From: Undaria pinnatifida
Taxonomy: Eukaryota > Sar > Phaeophyceae > Laminariales > Alariaceae
DNA: 64,000 bases
Direction: 5' to 3'
NCBI GenBank assembly: GCA_012845835.1
Contig: JABAKD010000002.1
Span: 5,206,106-5,270,105, forward strand
A model generated the notes under the pieces. It was not told where the DNA came from. It saw only the letters and a program-made list of their open reading frames with translations, and searched no databases. Shown here in pieces: positions 29,196-41,000 of the stretch. Numbering within the stretch: the stretch's first letter is position 1; the number at the start of each line of letters is the position of its first letter. Made by a program: the position numbers and the translations under genes.

Positions 29196-30789
29196 ATCGA
29201 AGTCACAGCCGACGTATTCAAAACTTTTTTTTTTTTTTATATGAGTGTGGATCAACGCCCCCACAACCTAGCTGCACGCGAAGGCACAATAATTTCATTC
29301 ATGTCCCGATTTTTTGTAGATCCTGCGTGACCGCGCTTGCAACCGTTTAATTAGGCACGCTGGATTTGGTTCCGTGCGTTTCACTTTCCATCCAGATCGC
29401 ACGGTCTTTCGCTTTTCTCTGGCCATTGTGCAATTATCACAGCTCGATCTCGCCCGCGCCACCTCGCCCGCCATGCACTGGCCGTTGATCGTGACTTTCC
29501 GGTTGTAATGACTGTGTCGGAAATAACGGTACTCCAGGATGAGAAGGCGATGGCGGTGCTCAGCAATGTGTCTACGGCGAATGAGTCGTCCTCTGTGTGG
29601 ACCGAGATGAGTGGCCAGAGTGTCGGGGCTTGCTGTGTTAGCGGTGAAAGCCATGGGCAACACTGACGCGGTTGATGGGCACAATCGATTTCACACGTGC
29701 ACATCTTGGTTAGAGTGTGTGTGTGGTCGCAGCGTCGATCTTCACTCGGAATGATGTCTCTGATCTTTCAACCCGTTGCTCTAACGCCACGTGTTGCTCT
29801 GCTGGTTCAAGTGCTATATATCGTGGGCCTAAGTCACCGTTTTGCGCCGCGCATTCTTTCCCGTCGCTCTTTGAAATGGTTCATTGTGCTCACCATGTTC
29901 GAAATGTTATATTTTGGCGGCTCACACAAAAACCCTTTATTTTTGGTCCCGATGCTTTTGAATACTGTTGATGTCATTTTCTTCATGATCTTCTAAGGTT
30001 ATATTTTTCGCCGGTGGTCGTCGTAGTTTTGTGCCGGTTGTGTTGTGCGTGAACTGAAATGCGCGAATTTGGTGCGATTTTATGGCGCAGGTTTGTTATA
30101 AGTTATTCACAAGGAAGGGGGGGCGATAATTTCGCCGAGATTTTTATTCTGGAGGTCGTCTAGGTGTTGCTAGATATCTGCAGGGAAAATGTACATGTAC
30201 ACTTGGTGACTCGTACTCATTCTAGGCATCTTTTGAAGTTCGCGCCGGTATCTTGTTGGATTTTGCATTCATTCGCAGTTCTCTGTGCTTTGGCATTGTT
30301 GAGATGTTCGGCACATAATCGCGATGGGGTGTTGTCGCACATGCGTCCCGTTGATTGAGAGATCGGTTCTGCTGCGCCGCCGGCACCTTCTTTGTGGGCA
30401 ATGCCGGGCGAATCCTCCTTGGGGTGGGAGTTATGGGAAGGATGTGCGGTGTGATCCAACCCATTGGATTTTCTATCGCCCCTTGTATATATATATATGA
30501 TCCTTGGTCGGCATCCGCACAACTTTCCCGCGATCGTGTTAATATAGACCACTCATCGCAGCTGGCGTTGCACTTCTCGCGGTCAGGACACGATCATTGC
30601 TGGGCGGAACGGCGAGAGCACACTCGCCTTTGTCGTATTGGATAGCGCGCGGCAACCCCCGTTCGCAATATTGTTGTTAGAAGTTGCGCGTCGGCCCGGG
30701 CTTACACTGAGGCCCGTACAAATCCACCCGTGAAATGAGCCGTAAGAACATGTCTGACGATATTACACGTGTATTGTGCTTGCAACAAA
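29196..30789. other. no recognisable gene
   Basis: Mixed DNA with a T run at about 29224-29239 and a short (TA)n near 30487. Open frames on both strands are short and unlike known proteins. Confidence 0.45.
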
Positions 30790-30935
30790 AGCATGCTACA
30801 CGGTAGCGGTCAACCCTTCGCCATTTTTTTTGTTTTTTTGTTTTTTGGGCACCCCTCCCACGGGAGGAAAATGTGCAGCAGATTCTAAGAATTTTCTTTA
30901 ACCTAACATGAGCCGGGGAGGTCTGCTCAATATCT

Positions 30936-31375
30936 GACGCGTGCTACACGGTAGAGGTATCGCTTTTGGTCTGAAATGGAACTTTCTGAATGGCGGAGCT
31001 CCTTAACTCAAAATCGTCGGAAAATACGCCCCATTAATGTTTTCTTTGCACGATTCTCGTTGTATACCTAGGCTATGGGATTGTTCATCCGGTGTCACAT
31101 CAGTTTTATTTTCCCCCTGTAATCGGCGTGGGGGGGGGGGAAGGAAGGGAGAATTGGTGGTGGGTGGGGGTGGGATGGGAGGAGGGGGAGGGATGGGGGG
31201 GTTGTTGGGGGGGGTGAGGGCAGTCCCATCCGCATTGCTCTAACCGCCTCTCCGCAAAGCCAGAATCGGACACCTCTATCGGAAAATCAGCTTCTTTTCG
31301 GGAGATGTTTCCCATATCGAGGAGCATCAAAACAAATCAATGGTTCGGGTGCACCCCCCTATCGTAGCATGCGTC
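30936..31375. mobile_element. MITE with G-rich insertion, preceded by a stray terminal repeat
   Basis: Left end GACGCGTGCTACACGGTAGA, reverse-internal block CTTAACTCAAAATCGTCGG, right end CTATCGTAGCATGCGTC. A G-rich block (31130-31220) interrupts it. A second, isolated left end (GCATGCTACACGGTAGCGG) lies at about 30791. Confidence 0.6.
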
Positions 31376-31671
31376 ATCAACATCAACATCAACACATCCA
31401 AACACCTCAAAAATCATCTTACGCCCGAAACATGCCTCCCCCAAAGGCATTCGTTCGGGCACCCCGGACCAAACTTTTTGTATGAGCACATTTCAGAGTT
31501 CCCCCCCCAAAAAACGTTTTTTGTTATTTTTCGAGGCCTGTGTGGGGAAAAATTATTTCTACTACAAACCGGCACTTCCTCACTGTTGAGAAGGTCAATC
31601 CCAATACTACGACACCGGGCCAGGAACGCTTTTGCCCCGAAAGCGCAACCCCATAGATAGTAGACGCGCAT

Positions 31672-31965
31672 AGGCGTGCTACGATGGAGGTGTCACTTTT
31701 CGTCCGAATATTTTTACTTGAATGGCGAGGGCATAATATTCGGAAATCGTTGGAAATATTATGTAGAGGGCATATTTGTTTTTGGCGGGATATTTTCGTC
31801 GTTTACCTGGGCCATGGGATTGTTCATCGGGTGTGCACATATATATATATATAGACAAGCAGTTTCGTTTTTTGCCAACTCAGTTTTTGCGGGCGGTCTT
31901 ACGCTCCCGAATTGAGGATCCCTCGGGAAAAAAGTCTTGTGCACGCCTCTGTCATAGCATCCGTC
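31672..31965. mobile_element. MITE copy
   Basis: Ends AGGCGTGCTACGATGGAGG and GCCTCTGTCATAGCATCCGT. The middle holds a (AT)n run near 31839-31854. Confidence 0.6.
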
Positions 31966-32214
31966 AGTGTCGCGTGGTTGTGACCCTGATTTTAAGCAGA
32001 TTGAACCTGCAACCCGATGAACAAGTCCATGGCCTTCTCTCGGTATATAACAAAAACGCCTTGATACATTCGCAAATAAGAAGATGAATCGTTGTTGTGA
32101 CATTCCGACGCGTTCGTAGGGTCAAGGAGCCCCCCGTCACTTCTTACAGAAAAAGCATTATTATACACACAACCCGAAACGTGCTAGACAGCCTACTATA
32201 TATATATCGTGTAG

Positions 32215-32498
32215 CACGAGGCGTGCTACGACTGAATTTAAGTATTTATGCCAAGGTTGGGGGTTGCATTTTTTTAGCCAAAAAAAAGGTATACCTGTAC
32301 ACGGTTGAGCCTAAAAGCTCTATATACGAGTATATGATTCGAGCCTAAAAGCTCTATATACGAGTATGATTTGTTTTCAAGAACTGGAGCATAGAATAGA
32401 CGCCTGCCACAGCCAAAAAAAGGTATATCTGTACACGGTTGAGCCTAAAGCTCTACATTCGTCGAGTATGGTTTGTTTTAAAACTGGAGCATATGATG
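32215..32498. repeat. duplicated block of about 140 bp
   Basis: GCCAAAAAAAGGTATACCTG, then CACGGTTGAGCCTAAAAGCT and ATGATTTGTTTTCAAGAACTGG recur about 135 bp later (32413 onwards). The first unit contains an extra local duplication of GAGCCTAAAAGCTCTATATA. Confidence 0.6.
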
Positions 32499-32766
32499 GA
32501 CGCCTGCTACGATAGAGTTTCACCCCCGTTTTTTATGGGGTTCAACTGGCTTTAGGAGCTTAGGACCTCTCTCTCTCTCCCAAAAACTGTTTTCAAGAAA
32601 AAAAAAAAACTGCGCTTGGATGAGAAATTCCATGGCCCAGGTATATGTACAACAAGATTCATGCAAAATAAAGGGGGCGTATTTCCTACGATTTAGGGTT
32701 AAGGAGCCCCGTCGTTCAAATATTTTTATTTAGACAAAAAGTGCTACCTCTATCGTAGCACGTGCT
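32499..32766. mobile_element. MITE copy
   Basis: Ends GACGCCTGCTACGATAGAG and CCTCTATCGTAGCACGTGC, with inner CTACGATTTAGGGTTAAGGA. Just downstream (32800-32885) is a separate repeat with TTAGCAGCTCAGAAATTTCT, also at 56200 and, inverted, at 30860. Confidence 0.75.
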
Positions 32767-33074
32767 GCCAAAATAGTGGTCGCGGGTTGCGTGCGAACGA
32801 AAACGCCTTCGAAGCCATGTTTCGGGGGGGTGAGTTGTTGATGAGCTCCCCTCATGTTAGCAGCTCAGAAATTTCTTAGAATCTGCTGCACCTCCTACTC
32901 GTGGAACGGCTCACACAGGTATAGACTACTTGAACAGTAGATCCAATTTCTGACGCAGTACGAGTAGTTCCACCTAATCCACGAAGATCCTGAACTGTCC
33001 CATGATTGGGTGGCTTAGGTCGCAGGCACAGAGGAACAAGTGGTGCACACCAAGTACCAGAGGACACGGCGGGT

Positions 33075-33326
33075 GGGTTCGAAGGGCGGGGGACAAGGGG
33101 AGGGCAAAAGCAGGGGTCCCGCCGTTGACGTGAGACGCGCGGCAAGGTGGGAGATCGTAGAGCAAGGCTCTGGCTCGACTAAAAATTGGCACGCGGAGTG
33201 GGTTCGAAGGGCGGGGGACAAGGGGAGGGCAAAAGCAGGGGTCCCGCCGTTGACGTGAGACGCGCAGCAAGGTGGGAGATCGTGCAGCAAGGCTCTGGCT
33301 CGACTATAAATTGGCACGCGGAGAAA
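33075..33326 (+). repeat. 126-bp tandem duplication with a third diverged copy at 33590-33720
   Basis: Two nearly identical units begin GGGTTCGAAGGGCGGGGGAC at 33075 and 33201 and end near TTGGCACGCGGAG. A third, weaker copy (AGGGCAAAAATAAGAC... then CAGATCGTGTAGAGCAAGG) follows at about 33616. Confidence 0.75.
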
Positions 33327-33329
33327 TGC

Positions 33330-34795
33330 TAATTCCCCGGCCGGGAGTCAGTTTGCCCAACGCGCGGCATGGGCTTGAGGACGAGGTCTGCGATTATCGG
33401 CGCATCGGCCGTTCGTTGCCTATACAGCCTCTTACATCTTCCGTGATGCGCTCGATGTTAACTGCATCATACACGAGAAGAAACGGTGCAATAATGCCGA
33501 CACCCCCAACATCTACCGTAGCAGGCAGCACCGTCCGCCCCCTTTCCATCAGTCAGAGAGGACCAGGTTGTGCCCAGTGTCAGAGCACACTTTGCGAGTG
33601 GCGTCCAAGGGGAGGACCACGGCGAGGGCAAAAATAAGACCCCCCAGCTGTCGATGAGGGACGCAGCGAGGTGGCAGATCGTGTAGAGCAAGGTTCCGGT
33701 TCGACTTGTTAACCAGTAAGTGGAACTGCGAATCCCGGCCCTGCTTCCGAGTTGAGACACCTGGGCATTGGTTTGCCTAGTTTGCGGAAGTGCGCTGTAT
33801 ATATTTGGTTGGTTCCAGCTCCTCCGGCGGAATGAGGTAGACCTTTAGGCGCTATCATGGCTGCCAATGATTTAACAAGGCAATTTTTGCCTTCTAGATA
33901 TTTATTTTCGTTTGTATCTCAACAAAGATGCTGGCTTCCCCGTTGGGTACGAGCCTGCAACGGGGAACGCGAGGCAAACGAACGTCACGGGCTTGACGAC
34001 ATGGCCTGCGACTACCGGCAGAGAGCCGATGCCCACAGCCTCTTAAAATTCCGGTGACGTGTACGCTCGGTGCCAAAGACAACCTGAAACGAGAAGCAAG
34101 GTGCAATGGCGCCGACTCTAATATCTACCGCACCAGGTAGCCCCGCCCACCCCCGGATTTTCCATGGTAAGGTACCTAACTGCCCTTAGTTGCCTTTTAC
34201 ACGAACACCTCTCTATAAACCTCTCTATCTTTAAACTACTGGAAAGCCAAATAATGCTAAATCCAACTTTTGATGTCCGCCCAACAAAACCACGAGGGTG
34301 CGGCGCTACGAATGATTCAAATTCCTATACGTCAAGAGAACGGTCTCTCCGGGCAACCTGATAAACCACGAGGTTGCCCGAAAGCCTCAGCGTATCACAA
34401 CGAAGACATCGTGATACGAGTCCATGGGAGGGCACGTGTGTTCGGATGGGGCGTTCCAGTGGACGGAACGGCAACCCGTCTGCGACGAACCGCTGGACAC
34501 AAATACCCGCCCTCCTATTCCATATTTTGGTCGATACACCCCCTCTCTTACCATACAAAAAAAAGCACACAAAGAAACGCGTCAACACAGTGCGCCACGT
34601 TCTGTGCAAGCCAACCCAGTATGGGTTATCTATATCTCCCTCGCTACGTACGAAGTATACAAAAGGGGTTCACATCCAAACTTGTACGTTACACATATAT
34701 CGTCTATCGGTAGTCGCCCTTAGTACCGCCTCCTCCGGTGGGGGAGAACCCTTCCAGTGACGTGGCTCCATTGACAGCCCATAGACTCTGGCCCG
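33330..34795. other. no recognisable gene; 3' flank of sHSP gene 3 at the end
   Basis: The stretch 34690-34795 resembles the flank beyond gene 1 (CGCCTCCTCCGGTGGG, GACAGCCCATAGACTCTGGC). The rest has no feature I can support. Confidence 0.4.
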
Positions 34796-35042
34796 TTACA
34801 CATCGTCTCCATCGGTAGTCATCTTGCCACCGCCTCCTTCAGTAGTCGAAACCTTGCCGTCGCCGGTGCCGTCTTCGATGGGGATTTTGATGCGGCGAGC
34901 GGTTTCAGCAACCTCCTTCTTGGGGAAGGTCAGGGTCAGGACGCCGCTGGTGTACTCGGCGTTGGCCTTGGAAAAGTCCGCCGTCTCGGGGAGGCGGATG
35001 GACCGCGTCGTTTTTCCGTAAGAGCGCTCGACGAAGTGGTAC
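34796..35042 (-). CDS. HSP20: sHSP gene 3 exon 3
   Basis: Follows the acceptor GAACCCAG; second half of the alpha-crystallin domain with GVLTLTFPKK, IKIPI and the intact C-terminal tail before TAA (34798-34796). Confidence 0.85.
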
Positions 35043-38000
35043 CTGGGTTCGCGGGGGGGAGGGGGGGGGGGAACAAACACGCAATGCACATAAGAAACCG
35101 AAGAAGTGGAAGTAGAGTAGGGGGCAGAACACACCCTTCGATAGAGATGTACTACTTCGTTTCCTGAGGCTTGTCACTTTTGGGGCTTCTCCGATTTTGG
35201 GGCTACCCCTTCAATACTAGAAACCCTTATTTTTTTACAAACTTACTTGAAGTTAGTGTAGGGAAGGATGTCTCAACGCCTTCATAACCAGAGACCCTTT
35301 TGGGGGGACAGTTATATTCGAAGTTATTACAAGGAGGGGTTTCAGGGCTCTGAAGGGGGTGCGGAGCCTCTGGTCATGTGTGACTTCAATAAAGAACTTA
35401 TCCGTAAAGTGCTTCGGTGGGAACCTCTCTCGTAGCACTTGACGCAGGGAATACTATACGTAAAGTGAGGCGTTCCACGGTAGGGGTGGCACTTGTTGGT
35501 TCAAGGGAAGCATTTTCTGAACGACGGGGGGGGGGGGGGGGGGGGCTCTTGTATCCCCAAATTGGTCGGGATGTCGTTTTTGTTTTTGGCGACACTTTTT
35601 TTTTTTTTTTTGTACCTAGGCCATGCGCCTGTTAGCATTCAGGTTACTCTGAAAGCACTGTATTGGGGGTGAGGTTTTGAGCCGGACAAAACATAAATAC
35701 TTTTTCCACCCTCTCTAGTGTAACATGGATCTAAACACTGAATTATCGTGCGGGGGTGCACTTGTATCCTATTTCCGGTACCTTTTCTCAAGCCATTGAG
35801 TAAGCTCCTCTTTGTAGGAAGACACTATACCATGGCGGGGGGTCTATCGGAACGAGGTGGGGGAATCAGTTCGGTGGTTCAGAGTTAGAGCCGCCGTCGC
35901 TGTAGTCCGCGGCAGCCTCGGAATCGCGCGCTGTTTCGGGAAGGTGATGGTGAACCGCGCCGTCTTGCCGTAGTAGCGCTCGACGAAATGGCCCCTGGTG
36001 GGGTGGGTTGTGTTGGGTTTTCATCAGTAGTAGGCCGTGAGTTTCTAGGGTATGAGTGCGTACGCAACCGAAACAAAACAGGTGGAGCTGGGGATTTTTC
36101 GGGTTGAGCGGGGAAATACGACAACAATGGGTAGATCGCGACGGTTGTTCGGTAGGAGGACCGGTCGACGAAGCGCTCCCTGACGGTGCGAATATTTTGG
36201 TTTTGCAATATGAACAACAGGAAATTTTTCAAGTGCGTGCTACGATAAAGGTATACCGTTTTTTGGCGAAAATGGTTTCTGAATGACGGGGCTCCTTAAC
36301 CCAAAATCGTCGGAAAAATGACATTTTGTTTTTTTGATAAATAAATCTCGTTTTTTTTTTGTTTACCTGGGCCATGATGGTTTTATTCCGTCCCGTCAGC
36401 AGCTTTGTTTTTTTTCTCCAAATCAGTTTTTTGGGTTAAGTAGGACATGTGTCTTAAGCTTGTCTTAGCTTCTAAAGTGGAGAATCCCAGAAAAAAATGT
36501 GGCGCACCTCTATCGTAGCACGCGCGTCTCTTATCACAAGAGTGTGAAAGCGTACGGAAAATAAAACCAGAGAGTCTCTCGCACATTGTATGTAGATGTA
36601 TGTAGATCGAAGAACTACGGCCATGGGGAGGGTGGTTGTATGTACATGTATATAGATCGAAGAACTACGGCCATGAGGAGGGTGGTAGAGGTCGGACGCA
36701 GGCTCGGCTACGGGCGCCCTTATGCTCGGGGAGCTCTATACCTCACCTAAAAAGCGACTTCGACAATTATCACACGACCGAGGTGTTGTCCGCGAACGAC
36801 CAAGGCTCTACGGTAGTTTTGTTGGGGGCGCCGCAAAACAAACGTATCCATGGCGGCGGTGCATCCCTCGAAGAATCTGGAAACCGCGGAAAATACCGCA
36901 AAAACTCAAGATTGCGAAGAAAATTGGTGTGCCGCCCGACCCGAGTGCCTTGCAACCACTGGAAACAGAGACGGCAAGCGTGATACCTATACCGTGCAGT
37001 ATAGCCGTGTTGTAACCTAGCCCTCGGTTGGAGTTACTACACAACGTCGGCGGCAGCTGATACTTTTTTTTACCGTTTTTACACCGCAGTCCCGACATGG
37101 GTACAACAGACTTGAAGTTAGAGTGAGATAACTTCGGGGTAGTTGGAAACGGGATTGCGCGTATGCTGCCGGACGCAAGGCACCTGGCAGGGTACATATG
37201 CTGCCGGGAACTCGCGATCTAGCAGAACATTGCTATTGTCGTCGACTTGAGTCTGGTTTGGGGGTGTGCGGAAGCTTCAGGCGACTCAAGGGAATTCAAA
37301 GTCTTCTGCGCGGTGTGCTAGTTAGAAAGCTCGAGCGTTAACTGGTCGCATTTAAAAGTAGGCGATGCCGGGTGACGTCGGGTAGATAAAAGCTATTTAC
37401 ACCGCTGTCGGATAGCGAAACGGAACAGCGAAACACGCGAACAGCATTGCTGTAGTGCGTTAGTGTAACAAAAGAGCAGGAAGACGACAAGCTTCTGAGG
37501 CCCCGCGTCCAACCCCCCCCCTCCCCCCAAACGAATAAAATAAGCACAACAAACAAACAAACAAACAAACAAACGCAAAGCACACCAAAACGGAACATAA
37601 GCCCGTTGTCACCCACTCACTTCCTGTCGCCACCCTCTCCATCCCCTCCACCTTCGCTCTTCTCCTCCCTGTTGCTCTTGCGCTCGCCCGACACCGTCAG
37701 CACACCGGACTCACGGTCAACATCCACCGTGATATCATCCTTCCTTACTCCCGGCAGATCCGCGGTCAGCTCAAAACCGTTCTCGGTCTCGTGGAAGTCC
37801 AGGTGCATTCCGAACCTCCCGTCCTGGACCCCGCTGGCGGCGGGGTTGATAGATGGGAGCATGGGGTGGACGTGGGGAAACCTGAACGCCGTGCCCCAGC
37901 TAGGGTTCATCATGAAGTCTCGCTCCATCGAATCGAAGACGTCGTTCATCGCGCCCCTGCGTGGATAGCGATTTATAGAAGCCACGGTGTAGGGACAGCA

Positions 38001-41000
38001 CAACACCCCAAGTTTCAGCATATATATATATATATATATATAAACATCACAAGCAACATGATTGGAGGGGGCATCGGAGGTCGTATGGTAGGGTGAACTC
38101 TCGAAGCTATGCAATCATAAGTAAATGCCGTTCGTTGCGCCCCTTCCAAGGTGTCAAAATTAAGCGACCGGTACATGCCACGCGGTAGAGGTTTACTATG
38201 TCCTATTCCTCACCTGGGGGGCTCTATGCTTCCTAAGGTTAAGGCTGACACATATACCCAGGTGTGATTGAGACGTTTGCTAGGCGAAAGAGTGCTACTT
38301 CTATATAGAGGTAGCACTGTTTCGCCAAAACATGTTTTCTGGGAGACGGGGCCTTCCTTATCCAAAAGTTCTCCGAACGGATCAGTTTCTTCTTTTTTTT
38401 GTCAGAATTTGTTTGTTTTTACGCCTGGGCGGTGGGTTTGTTCACAGGATTACGCTTCCAGTTTCGCCCAACCTCGCTTTTTGGGTCAGGTACAGTATAG
38501 AAGTCCTCAGGCGGAGAGCTCCATAAAGAGTGTCGTGCACGCCTCTATCATCGTAGTCATCTGCCGGGAGCGTTTTTTTACATGCAGTAAGTACGCCAGG
38601 CACATTGTGCGAAGAAGTTGCGAGCACACCAGGTACCGGTATGATTTGTACATACGTGTGTACTCGTTTTTTTGTTCTTTTAGCATCTATCATCTGCTTT
38701 TTTATTAGATATTCTTCTTTCTCGAAAGGTCCTCTTTCTTAAAGGTTTATTTTTTCATCTTTTTCGTTTTTTTTTCGCAAACTAAACCAGTCCGTACTGC
38801 CGATCAGAACGAGGCATCGCCAGCATGCACGCGGCACAGCTCACAGGGAAATAAGCTATGCATAATTAGCTCTTGGCATTATCAAGCCGGCAGTTGCACC
38901 AAATCGTGGGCTCCCTTCTATCTGCTCCCTTCACATTCCGCTGCATGCATTCTTCCTTGCACGAGCGTAGCGGGTGGCGTCAGCCGCCCGAGGATCTGAG
39001 CCCTTGTAATTATATATTTTCCCCAAGATCAGCGTACCACTCCCATTACTGTACGTTACGAGTTATTTCGGGCCGGAGGGGGGGCGGGGGGGGGGGGGGG
39101 GGGGGAGGTGGGAGAGGCTGGTTTACTGAGGAGTATCGTTCGCATGGCGTGCGACCGTCGTTTCATGAGTTGGGAAAACATTCAGCAGGTCTGAGATGAT
39201 TCCTTCGATGATTATTGTATTCAATGCCTCCCGGGAGTAATGAACCCATTTTTTTTTCAAGGGCCCTTGGGGCAAAAAAAAGTTGCCCGTTTTTTGGCGG
39301 TACAAAGCCCTGCTGGTTTACGCGCAAAAACATCGTCGGCGACCCTGACTCGGCCACCGGGGAAGTTCCCTTGTATGTATTTAATAGAAATACTGTAACG
39401 ACGTCAGCCAAGTATTTACAGCAAAAAAAACAACTGTCTGTATGAAAACTATAAAGTGCAAACTCGGCTCGATGACAGCCCGAGGTCCAAAATAGCTTTT
39501 CGAACGAACAGCATGTATGTTTTAGCATAATAACACAGAGACAACGTTGTTGGGCTGTTCTTCAGTTTATCGGCGTCGCCACGGGGTAAGCTATTTTTGC
39601 TTTGCTTTTTTGCCCAAACGTGCTACCCCTGGACCGTGCATATATCTTGATGACCCTGGCATTAGCAGGGAGGTCACCGCGACCTGTATCCTTCATGAGA
39701 GGATGTACACCCCCCCCCCCCCCCGTGACACGCGCAATCGAAGTATGACGCACGCAGCTTGCAAAACTGGGTTGTGGTCAAAATCCCTTTCTGGTCGAAC
39801 TCCCGGCTGAATGAAGTGTATTGTTTCATATTTTAAATATATAGACTATGTAAGAACGCATCGGTGATGATGGGTGTTACGGAATTAGTGGGGTATTAGT
39901 CCGTTTGACCACTTGCAAAAGGTTAACCAATCGCTTACCCAAATAAAAAATGAAGCCTTGTAACACTTCTCCCCCCTGAAACGGCGAGACTGCAGGTCGG
40001 CCGGATATACGGGCGGACTTAGTGTCAATATCCAAGAGTTATTGTGTGGATGGTGGGATTTGAACCCACGACCCAGAAAAAAAAGGTCTGTCGACGACGC
40101 CACTTGTTAAGGAATTAGTGGGGTATTAGTCCGTTTGACCATTTGCAAAAGGTTAACCAATAGCCTACCCAAACGAAGCCTTTACCATGGGTGAATAAAT
40201 AGTATGCTGCTCTAGCTTTGGAGGCCCCTCCTAATTTAGAAGTAACGATTCCCTTCGAAGAGTGCTGCAGAGGTATAATACCCAAATTATAGCACGCCTC
40301 CATCAACAAACTTTTCTCTCTTCGGCAACTAAACGATCGGTCCTTGAACTAAAACGCAAAATAATGGCGAATCCCGACAAAACGTCACCGCATTTCCCGA
40401 CATTTTGAAATTCTGTTCAAAGTGTCCCCGTGTTTTGAAAAAAAAAAAAAATCCGTTTTTTGGTCACGTATACTGTCATCATTTTTCATTGGAAAATAAA
40501 TGTCTAAACACGATTCAAAGTTCGGCCTTTTTCTCTTGACAAATATCACAGCGTTTCGTGAAATAATGTCACGCTTTGACGTTTTTCGTGCTCCTTCGGC
40601 CCTGTGTCACAACAGCAGTGTGATGAGGGAAAATAACTACCCGGTATCATAGGTGAAAGAAAATGACGTTTGTTGTACAGCATGGAGGTCGACACAACAG
40701 AAAAATACAGACGTACGGTAGGTATGGGCAGCATAATAGTCCGGTGTGCTAGGTGACGATTCGATGGTTGTCCGCACCGCTGAGCTACACAGGACCCCGG
40801 GTCCTGTATTCACGACACACGCGCACTGCATGACGCCGCATAGAGTACAGGACACTATTAATATCATCTAGAGAGCAGACATTCACATTCAAGGTCTCGC
40901 AAGCAAGAAATCTTGGAGCCGTTACTACACTGAATTTAGTTTGTGTTTGAACAAACCCTTGTGGTAGGAAGTACTCCGCGGGTTTTGTAGAGGCTTTGTT

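Larger units (their letters stand above)
35043..37620 (-). other. intron 2 of sHSP gene 3
   Basis: A 2.6-kb phase-2 intron, GTGAGTGGG to CCCAG. It contains a fragment of the GTTAGTGTAGGGAAGG repeat (35240-35390), a G24 run (about 35525-35545), two exon-3 relics, a MITE (36234-36528) and a 54-bp direct repeat (36592-36690). I see nothing coding in 36700-37560. Confidence 0.7.

Noticed and set aside
29295..29704. Minus-strand open frames of 107 and 129 residues upstream of the LINE relic
   Set aside because: They overlap each other in different frames and show no RT, endonuclease or zinc-knuckle motif, so I did not extend the LINE into them.
36010..38170. CRISPR-like direct repeats (54-bp pair at 36592)
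   Set aside because: Only two units without spacers, in a eukaryotic context.
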